DNA from: Propionibacterium sp.
GTDB lineage: Bacteria > Actinomycetota > Actinomycetes > Propionibacteriales > Propionibacteriaceae
Reading direction: 5' to 3'
Length of the DNA: 34,492 bases
Assembly: GCA_012517965.1 (NCBI GenBank)
Contig: JAAYTZ010000059.1
Span: 1 to 34,492 of the forward strand
The notes beneath the pieces are model-generated. The model worked only from the letters and a program-made list of their open reading frames with translations. It was not told where the DNA came from and ran no database searches. Positions 15,335 to 21,446 of this stretch are shown piece after piece. Every line of letters starts with the position of its first letter. The first letter of the stretch is position 1. The translations under genes were made by a program, and so were the position numbers.

Positions 15335-17692
15335 CTGGTCCAACAGTTCGGTGCGCGTCTCGGCGCCGAGGCGGCGCTTGATGCGGGCCACGTGGTGCTC
15401 CACCGTGCGCGCCGACAGAAAGAGGGTCTGGCCGATCTCGCGGTAGGTGCGCCCCTCGACGACGAGGCGAGCGACGTCCTGTTCGCGCCCGCTCAGGGCG
15501 ACGAGCCGACCGCCGCCCTCCCGTGCCTCGGGGGCCGCGGGACCGGCAGCGGCGAGGTGGCGGGCGGCGTCCAACAGGAACGCACTGTCGCGGCGCTCGG
15601 TGCACCGGGAGGCGGCGTGGCCGAGCAGCCGACTGCCCTCCCACGCCTGTCCGCCCCGGGCCAGCGCCGTCGCGGCCGCCAGGACGGCGGGTGATTCGAC
15701 GTCGCCGGCGAGCACCCGCATCCAGGCCCGGCCGGCCCCGGCCAGCATCGCCGCGTAGCGGTACCGGGCGGACGCCGCCACCAGCCGCCGCGCGTGCGGC
15801 GCGACTTCGGGGGGCCGGTTCGCCAGGATGGCCGCCTGGATCGCGGCCCAGTGCAGGGGGGCCGCCCACAGGATCGGGTCGCCCATCCGTTCCAGCAGCG
15901 ACCAGGCGGCGTGCAGTGGCCCGGCCACGTCGCCCTCCGCATCCAGGCGGGTGGCGACCAGGAGGAGTTCGCCGAGCGGCAGCAGGCAGAACAGGTCGAT
16001 CGGCTGGCGTAGCAGCGCCTCGCGGGCGGCCGCCCACGCCGCCCGGAGCAGGTGCGGGTCGTCGCCGCGCCGGGCGAGGGCACAGTCCAGGGCGGCGGCC
16101 CAGAACGAGTCTCGGGTGTCGAGCGCTCCCGCCGCCCGAGCCCGGTCGCGCTCGGCGGCCGCGCCGGCCAGGTCGCCGGCCATCAGGAGCGCCCAGCCGA
16201 GCAGCAGCCGCAAGCGCGGCTCGTCGCACACCCGGCGGTCGAGGTCGTGGCGGAGCAGCGAAGCCGCCACGTCGGTCTCGCCCGCGTGCAGGGCTGCCAG
16301 CGCCCCGACGGCCGCGGGGCAGTCGGGCAGCACCGGGGCGGTGGTGGCGAAGACCGCGGACTCGGCTGCCCGGACCAGTGTCGCCAGTGCCGGCGTGGGG
16401 TCGTCCGCGAGGGACTCCGCGAGACCCTGGTGGAAGATCGCGGCCGCCCCGTCGAACAGGGTCGGTGCGGCGGTGGCAGGGCGGCCGAGCACGGCGCAGG
16501 CGGCGTCCCGGTCGCCCGTGGAGATGAGCACGAACGCGGCCACCCATCTCAGTGAGCCGGTCAGATCGGCCTCGTGCCAGCGGCACAGGTCTGCCGCCCG
16601 GTCGGCCATCCCACGGCGGACCAGCAGCGCCAGGGCGACCGGAAGCGTGCGGTGCGGGTCGCGGAGGGGGCGATCCAGGAGCAGGAGCTCGACGTGCCGG
16701 GTCGCCTCGTCGAGCTCCCCGGCCCGCAGGGCCGCCTCGGCCCGGCGGGGGAGCAGCGAGGCCGCTGGGGCCCCGGCGCCGGCCGCCGCCGCGTACAGCG
16801 ACGCCGCCTGCGCCGGGTCTTCGACGAGGACGCCGTCGCCGGCGGCCTCGAGCGCGGCCGCCAGCCGAGGGTCCCGGAGGCCGGGCGTGGCGAGCGCCAG
16901 CAGGGTCGCCGGCGGCGTGAGCGGGCCCACTCCCCTCAGGACGTCGCGCTGGAGGAGACGCACCTGGTGTCGGGGGAGATCGGCCAGGACGGCGGCGCAG
17001 ACCAGGGGCGGCATCTCCCCGTTCGGAGCCACCAGGCCCGTCGATTGCAGCGCGTCAAGGGTGTCCGCGGAGGCGCCGAGGGTGGCAGGGTCGGCCCCGG
17101 CGGCCAGTGCGCGGAGGAGGTCCATTCCCTCGCGGTCCAGGGTGGCGGCGAGGCGGCGGCAGCGCTCGGCGATGGCGGCCGGTCCGGACGCGGTGACCGC
17201 CCAGGGCAGGCCGCCGGTCGCCACCCGCCAGGAGCCGGGGGCGTCGTGTCCCGGGGCCTGCCTGGTCCAGGCCGCCACATCGGCCGTCGACCAGGGCTCG
17301 AGGTCCACGACGCGCCCGGAGGACAGCAGGGCGAAGAGGTCGTGCAGGGCCTCCAGGCCGATCACCGGTCGGGCGGCGATCAGCAGCGGTTGGCCCGTCG
17401 CGGCCTCGGCGGCCAAGCGGCCCAGGGTGGCCGCGGGGAGCAGGTGGGCGTCGTCCACGACGCGCACGTCGCTCGCGCCGGCACGTCGGCGCGCGGCCGG
17501 GCCGCGGACGACGTGGCCGGGAGCCAGCACGTTCCACGACTGGGCGAGATGGTCGACGAGAGCGGTCTTGCCGCTGCCGCCCGGACCGATCACCAGCGTG
17601 TGCTGGGTGGGGAACACCCGTCGGGTGCCGATGACCGCGGCCACCGCGGCCGGGAGGACGAACGGCACCGCGGGGGACGGGGCGGCGCTCAC
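15305..17692 (-). CDS. LuxR-family STAND ATPase regulator (IniR-like)
   Basis: 795 residues from GTG 17692, overlapping the upstream stop in a GTGA arrangement. The N-terminal ATPase domain has Walker A GPGGSGKT (36-43) and a Walker B-like VVDDAH (78-83). A long helical, TPR-like middle (about 280-700) follows. A C-terminal LuxR helix-turn-helix starts LSGREQDVARLVVEGRTYRE and continues with SARTVEHHV. This is the large ATP-binding LuxR architecture. In mycobacteria a STAND ATPase of this kind, IniR (Rv0339c as I recall), is encoded beside iniBAC and was reported to control it in response to trehalose. Position here supports the same role for the adjacent divergent genes, but the ligand is unknown. 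Confidence 0.85.
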   Translation of the reverse strand: MSAAPSPAVPFVLPAAVAAVIGTRRVFPTQHTLVIGPGGSGKTALVDHLAQSWNVLAPGHVVRGPAARRRAGASDVRVVDDAHLLPAATLGRLAAEAATGQPLLIAARPVIGLEALHDLFALLSSGRVVDLEPWSTADVAAWTRQAPGHDAPGSWRVATGGLPWAVTASGPAAIAERCRRLAATLDREGMDLLRALAAGADPATLGASADTLDALQSTGLVAPNGEMPPLVCAAVLADLPRHQVRLLQRDVLRGVGPLTPPATLLALATPGLRDPRLAAALEAAGDGVLVEDPAQAASLYAAAAGAGAPAASLLPRRAEAALRAGELDEATRHVELLLLDRPLRDPHRTLPVALALLVRRGMADRAADLCRWHEADLTGSLRWVAAFVLISTGDRDAACAVLGRPATAAPTLFDGAAAIFHQGLAESLADDPTPALATLVRAAESAVFATTAPVLPDCPAAVGALAALHAGETDVAASLLRHDLDRRVCDEPRLRLLLGWALLMAGDLAGAAAERDRARAAGALDTRDSFWAAALDCALARRGDDPHLLRAAWAAAREALLRQPIDLFCLLPLGELLLVATRLDAEGDVAGPLHAAWSLLERMGDPILWAAPLHWAAIQAAILANRPPEVAPHARRLVAASARYRYAAMLAGAGRAWMRVLAGDVESPAVLAAATALARGGQAWEGSRLLGHAASRCTERRDSAFLLDAARHLAAAGPAAPEAREGGGRLVALSGREQDVARLVVEGRTYREIGQTLFLSARTVEHHVARIKRRLGAETRTELLDQLRALVRDGA

Positions 17693-19572
17693 TCGATCAC
17701 CCCGTCCGTGGGTTCTTGGGTGGGCTCGGCGGTGGGTTCGGGGGCCGGTTCGGGGGCCGGTTCGGGGGCCGGTTCGGGAGCGGGTTCGGGAGCCGGTTCC
17801 TGGGTGGGGTCGGGAGCGGGGTCGGTGGTGGGGTCGGGAGCGGGGTCGGTGGTGGGGTCGGTGGTGGGGTCGGTGGTGGGGTCGGGAGCGGGTTCGGGAG
17901 CGGGTTCTTGGGTGGGGTCGATGGTGGGGTCTTGCGTCGGGTCTTGCGTGGGTTCGGACGTCGGCACGAGCGTCGGGTCCTGGGTCGGGATGGTGGCGGG
18001 ATCGCTCGCTGGGCTGGTGCTCGGCGGCTGCGTTGCGGAGGGTGCCAGCACCGGCGGGGCTGACGTCGTGCCGGGAGCCGACGGAGCGGCGCCCGGCTGA
18101 CTCGTGGCCGAGGGGGCGCTCGGCAGAGTCGGAGCGCCCCCGCTCGTGGCGGGCGCCAGGCTCCCCGGTGCCGCCACCAAACCGCCGAGCCCAGCGAACG
18201 CAGCCGTCACCGGCACGACCGGGCGGGTGACGGGGGCGGGCGGGGGGGCGCCCTGCTCACGGACCGGGGAAGCAGGCTCGGCGCCGGCGGTCACCCGCCC
18301 GGGGATCCCCGGCATCTGCCAACCGGTGGGCTGGGGCGCGGGCGAGGCGGGGGTCGCGGGAGCGACCAGTTCGGCGAGCGCCTGCTTCGGGGCGGCCTGG
18401 GCGGAGGCCGCAGCTGTCTGCGGGGCGAGCAGGGCCGCCACGGCGTCCCGCATCGCGGGAGTGGCCCAGCCGACGCTCGCCGTCACGACGGCGCTGGCGG
18501 CCACGGCCAGGATCAGTTGGCGGCGGCCGGAGCCGACCCGCGTCGGCAGCGTCGCGGGGGCGGGGGCGGGGGCGGGGCAGGGGAGCTCGCGACGACCTGG
18601 CTCCTTGAGCCGCTCCAGCGCGACGGCGTCCAGGTCGAGCAGTTCGACGGGCCGGCCGGTCCGGGCCGACAGGGTCTGCACGACGACGGGAAGGCCGAGG
18701 CCGGCGAGCACCACCCGGCCGGTGCCGTCGAGCCGGACCAGCGCGTCCGGGAGAGCCGCGAGGGCGTCGTCCAGCCGGCTGCCCAGCAGTTCGTCGAGAT
18801 CGGTCCGGACCACCCGCACGGGGGGAACCCCGGGGGCGAGCACGTCGACGGCCGGCACCAGGGCGAGCCGGCCCCGCGCGTCCGAGCAGGCCCGCCTCAG
18901 CGCGCTGCGTCCCGCTCCGTCGAGCGCCTCGACCCAGGCGTGGCCCAGCCGTTCGCGCACGAAGCCGAGGACCGCATCGTCCACGTCGTCGAGGCCGAAG
19001 GGCGCCTCGCCGGCGGTCGTGACCCGCCACCCGAGCGGCGTGGCGGACACCCGGCGAAGGTGCGTGGCGCGGGGGCCGACCTCCACCAGCAGCGTCTCGC
19101 CCGGTACGTCGCCGGGGCACTCGCCGAGGTCGAGGACGAGATCGTCCAGATAGCGCGGAGCGGGCAGCCCGGCGGCCACCAGCGAGGACGCCAGCGCGCG
19201 GCGGCGGTAGGCCCGCCAGAAGGGCGGCGTCGCGACGGCGAGGCTCGCCACCGGGGCCACCTCGCGGACCAGGAGTTCGGCGAGCAGGTCGGTGGCGGTG
19301 GCGGCCCGGTCACCGAGGAGGCAGGGGGTTGGATCTCCGATGCGGGGCACGAGGTTGGCCCAGCCGCAGCCCGGGGTGCGGGCGAGGGCGTCCAGCGCGG
19401 CGGCGCCGAAGATCAGGCGGTCGCCGTCGAAGGCTGCAGCGTCGGGCACCATCCGCACCTGAACCGCCGGGCCGCACAGGGTCAGGCGCACCCCAGGACC
19501 GCGGAGATCGACGCCGACGACGCCCGTCGGCTCGACTGGTGGGCTTACCTGGCTGGACGCAGACTGCTGCAT
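17689..19572 (-). CDS. Membrane-anchored Hsp70-like protein 2 with acidic Pro-rich tail
   Basis: 627 residues. ATG 19572 is preferred to the in-frame TTG 19587, because the codons between them contain the ribosome site AGGAGG (4-base spacing). Residues ~15-325 are Hsp70-like but degenerate: GVDLRGPGV at phosphate 1, LLVEVGPRATH at phosphate 2, VVLAGLGLPVVVQ at the adenosine motif. A single hydrophobic segment (about 352-372) precedes a linker and a tail of roughly 250 residues, ending in Asp/Glu-Pro-Thr/Ala repeats, so strongly acidic. It is paralogous to Hsp70-like 1 through the whole head. It forms an operon with the IniR-like gene. The intact fold with missing catalytic motifs suggests a sensor or scaffold. 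Confidence 0.75.
   Translation of the reverse strand: MQQSASSQVSPPVEPTGVVGVDLRGPGVRLTLCGPAVQVRMVPDAAAFDGDRLIFGAAALDALARTPGCGWANLVPRIGDPTPCLLGDRAATATDLLAELLVREVAPVASLAVATPPFWRAYRRRALASSLVAAGLPAPRYLDDLVLDLGECPGDVPGETLLVEVGPRATHLRRVSATPLGWRVTTAGEAPFGLDDVDDAVLGFVRERLGHAWVEALDGAGRSALRRACSDARGRLALVPAVDVLAPGVPPVRVVRTDLDELLGSRLDDALAALPDALVRLDGTGRVVLAGLGLPVVVQTLSARTGRPVELLDLDAVALERLKEPGRRELPCPAPAPAPATLPTRVGSGRRQLILAVAASAVVTASVGWATPAMRDAVAALLAPQTAAASAQAAPKQALAELVAPATPASPAPQPTGWQMPGIPGRVTAGAEPASPVREQGAPPPAPVTRPVVPVTAAFAGLGGLVAAPGSLAPATSGGAPTLPSAPSATSQPGAAPSAPGTTSAPPVLAPSATQPPSTSPASDPATIPTQDPTLVPTSEPTQDPTQDPTIDPTQEPAPEPAPDPTTDPTTDPTTDPAPDPTTDPAPDPTQEPAPEPAPEPAPEPAPEPAPEPTAEPTQEPTDGVIE
17730..17950 (-). 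repeat. 12-bp tandem repeats encoding (D/E)PxP and DPTT units
   Basis: Interleaved 12-base units such as GGTTCGGGGGCC and GGGTCGGTGGTG recur through this stretch. They encode EPAPEPAP, DPTTDPTT and DPAP runs in the tail of Hsp70-like protein 2. Copies are nearly identical in places, so length variation between strains is likely. Confidence 0.8.
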
Positions 19573-19652
19573 CGTTCCTCCTGACAATGCGCTGCGGCCG
19601 ATCGGGCCCGCCAGAGGCGTGGCCGAACCGCAGCGCAGGGGTGTTGGTCCTC

Positions 19653-19681
19653 ATTATGTCCTCTTCGGCCCGCGCCGCCAA
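19653..19681 (-). promoter_or_regulatory. Sigma70-type promoter for the Hsp70-like 2 / IniR-like operon
   Basis: On the minus strand TTGGCG (19681-19676) and CATAAT (19658-19653) are separated by exactly 17 bases. This is the best -35/-10 pair in the window. Transcription would start near 19646, giving a leader of about 75 bases before ATG 19572. Confidence 0.6.
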
Positions 19682-19689
19682 GGGGAGGT

Positions 19690-19707
19690 GTCCCCCGGAA
19701 GGGGGAC
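19690..19707. promoter_or_regulatory. Palindrome GTCCCCC-GGAA-GGGGGAC, candidate operator
   Basis: A perfect 7-bp inverted repeat with a 4-base spacer. It lies just upstream of the -35 of the minus-strand promoter, centred about 50 bases before the predicted start, a position typical of activators. The half-site GTCCCC recurs in the second palindrome of the same region. The neighbouring LuxR/IniR-like protein is the obvious candidate binder. Confidence 0.5.
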
Positions 19708-19755
19708 AACCCGAAACCGGCCGCGGCCTCGACCGGAGCCTGCCGCTGGTCGCGC

Positions 19756-19804
19756 CCCGCCCTGGGTCCCCTATTGGTCGAGGGGACCAGCCCCCCAGGG
19801 CGGG
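19756..19804. promoter_or_regulatory. Nested inverted repeats with GTCCCC half-sites, candidate operator
   Basis: An outer 10-bp repeat (CCCGCCCTGG 19756-19765 / CCAGGGCGGG 19795-19804) encloses GGTCCCC (19765-19771) / GGGGACC (19782-19788). The inner arms repeat the GTCCCC half-site of the 19690-19707 palindrome with a longer spacer. It lies 105 bases before the iniB-like ATG. Downstream the only -10-like element is a weak TACGTT (19853-19858), compatible with an activator-dependent promoter. I see nothing else in the 336-base intergenic stretch. Confidence 0.5.
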
Positions 19805-19908
19805 CCGACATCAGGGGGCTCACCACGGATTCCCCGGCGGCGACGGTCCGCCTACGTTCGAGCCAGGCGAGGCCCTCCCGGCCTCCGGACCCCAAAGGAG
19901 TCACCCCA

Positions 19909-21339
19909 ATGAACGACCTCCTCAATCGCCTCCTGGCCTTCCTCGAAGACCTGCTCAGCGATCCCGTCGCGGCCGAAGCGTTCCGGCAGGATCCGGAGGG
20001 CATGCTGCGGCAGCACGGCCTCGGCGACGTCACGATCACCGACATCGACGCGGTCATGCCCGTCGTGATCGACTACGCGCCGGTCAACAACGCGACCGTC
20101 GGCGCCCGCGAGTACAACACCGCGGCGGCCGTGAACTTCGCCCCCGTCACCTACGCCCCGATCGCCGCGACGCCGGTCGTCAGCAGCGGTGGCGGTGGCG
20201 GTGGCGGCCACGCCGGCTCTGACGGTGGCCACAGCGGCGGCGGCCACGGCGGCGGCGGCCACAGCGGCGGCGGCCACAGCGGTGGCGGGCACAGCCACGA
20301 CCGTGACGACCACGACGGCGGCGGCTCGGGTGGCGGCGGCCACGAGGCCGTGATCGAGCAGATCACCAAGATCGTGAACACCTACTCGTACACGAACCTC
20401 ATCGACGACCGCGACACCATCACCGACATGTCGGTCAACCAGACGATCTGGGCCGGCGGCAACGTCGCCCAGTTCTTCGACAACGACGCCATCGTGGCCT
20501 CGGGTGACGACGCGATCGCCGCCGGCGGCCCCGTCGCCAACACCGAGGTCTCGGACGAGGGCGTCATCGCCGACGGCGACGTGCTTCAGGCCCGCGACAA
20601 CGGCGTCGTCGCCGCCGGCGCGGTGGCGCAGGGCAACGCCGTGATCGCCGGCCGCGACTCCGTCCAGGGCAACGGCAACATCCTCGCCGACGGCGCCGTG
20701 GACGCCTCCGACGACGACACCGCCAACTCGTTCAACGAGGACAACGACGGCTTCGACGTCGAGGGCGACCTCACGACCGACAACGACGGCGTCGACACCG
20801 ACAACTCGTTCAACCCGGTCGACAACTCGGTGGATGCCTCCGACGACGACGGCATCGACACCGACAACTCGTTCAACGCGACCGACAACTCGGTGGACGC
20901 CTCCGACGACGACGGCTTCGACGTCGACGACAACTCGGTGGATGCCTCCGACGACGACGGCATCGACACCGACGGCTCGTTCAACCCGGTCGACAACTCG
21001 GACAACTCGGACAACTCCGACGACGACGGCATCGACACCGACAACTCGTTCCACGCGACCGACAACTCGGACAACTCGGACAACTCCGACGACGACTTCG
21101 TCGACGACGATTCGCTCGACCAGTCCGACGACGACTTCGTCGACGACGACTCGCTCGACCAGTCCGACGACGACTTCGTCGACGACGACTCCGACAACTC
21201 GGACAACTCCGACAACTCGGACAACTCCGACAACTCGGTCTGGCAGAACGAGGAGATCGAGACCGACGTCGAGGTCGAGATCGAGGACAACACCCTGCAG
21301 ATCGAGGGCGGCCCCGGCGACGCCGAGATCGAGGACTGA
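19909..21339 (+). CDS. IniB-like protein with Gly/His tract and Asp/Asn/Ser repeats
   Basis: 476 residues from ATG 19909 (AAAGGAG, 8-base spacing). Residues 1-58 form an IniB N-terminal-type domain: helical NDLLNRLLAFLEDLLSDP, then FRQDPEGMLRQHGL and DIDAVMPVV. Residues ~93-146 are a Gly/His tract (GGGH units, then HSHDRDDHD). Residues ~175-265 hold short repeated turns with Val/Ile/Ala and Gly/Asp/Asn (IVASGDD, VIADGD, VVAAGAV, VIAGRD), suggesting a beta-solenoid. Residues ~266-450 are DNS, DDD and VDASDDDG repeats. No signal peptide or membrane segment is visible. It is extremely acidic. In mycobacteria iniB heads the iniBAC operon induced by cell-wall stress; its biochemical role is unknown. 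Confidence 0.8.
   Translation: MNDLLNRLLAFLEDLLSDPVAAEAFRQDPEGMLRQHGLGDVTITDIDAVMPVVIDYAPVNNATVGAREYNTAAAVNFAPVTYAPIAATPVVSSGGGGGGGHAGSDGGHSGGGHGGGGHSGGGHSGGGHSHDRDDHDGGGSGGGGHEAVIEQITKIVNTYSYTNLIDDRDTITDMSVNQTIWAGGNVAQFFDNDAIVASGDDAIAAGGPVANTEVSDEGVIADGDVLQARDNGVVAAGAVAQGNAVIAGRDSVQGNGNILADGAVDASDDDTANSFNEDNDGFDVEGDLTTDNDGVDTDNSFNPVDNSVDASDDDGIDTDNSFNATDNSVDASDDDGFDVDDNSVDASDDDGIDTDGSFNPVDNSDNSDNSDDDGIDTDNSFHATDNSDNSDNSDDDFVDDDSLDQSDDDFVDDDSLDQSDDDFVDDDSDNSDNSDNSDNSDNSVWQNEEIETDVEVEIEDNTLQIEGGPGDAEIED
20820..21240 (+). repeat. Asp/Asn/Ser-coding direct repeats in the iniB-like gene
   Basis: Longer units (GACAACTCGTTCAACSCG and GTGGAYGCCTCCGACGAC) recur in the first half. Pure 9-base GACAACTCS units run at about 21190-21238, encoding DNSDNS, and two GACGACTTCGTCGACGAC blocks lie between. 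Synonymous sites are nearly fixed, implying recent amplification. Confidence 0.85.
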
Positions 21340-21357
21340 CCCGCAACGTACGACAAG

Positions 21358-21393
21358 GCCGTGGCCCGGGGTTGCCGAACCCTGGGCCACGGC
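21358..21393 (+). terminator. 16-bp hairpin between the iniB-like and iniA-like genes
   Basis: GCCGTGGCCCGGGGTT (21358-21373) pairs with AACCCTGGGCCACGGC (21378-21393), with one G-T wobble and a GCCG loop. There is no T-run. Its place 19 bases after the iniB-like stop suggests partial termination or mRNA stabilisation, giving more IniB-like protein than the dynamins. Confidence 0.6.
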
Positions 21394-21407
21394 CCGTTGC
21401 CCGGTCC

Positions 21408-21413
21408 TAAGCT
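21408..21413 (+). promoter_or_regulatory. Candidate internal -10 box (TAAGCT) for the dynamin genes
   Basis: CCTAAGCTGGGCG here closely matches CCTATGCTGGGCG before the degenerate dynamin gene (14451-14463). Lying just after the hairpin, it would let the two GTPase genes be transcribed separately. No -35 is evident. Confidence 0.4.
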
Positions 21414-21446
21414 GGGCGCCGATCGCCCAGCCCCCTGAGGAGAGCC

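Noticed and set aside
17730-17950. Short regularly spaced repeats resembling a CRISPR array
   Set aside because: Units are 12 bases, contiguous, in frame and encode Pro/Asp/Glu repeats; there are no unique spacers.
19573-19587. TTG 19587 as start of Hsp70-like 2
   Set aside because: The codons following it spell the ribosome site AGGAGG for ATG 19572.
19909-21339. IniB-like protein as an RTX/adhesin secreted protein
   Set aside because: The Asp/Asn repeats lack the GGxGxDxUx nonapeptide and there is no signal peptide.
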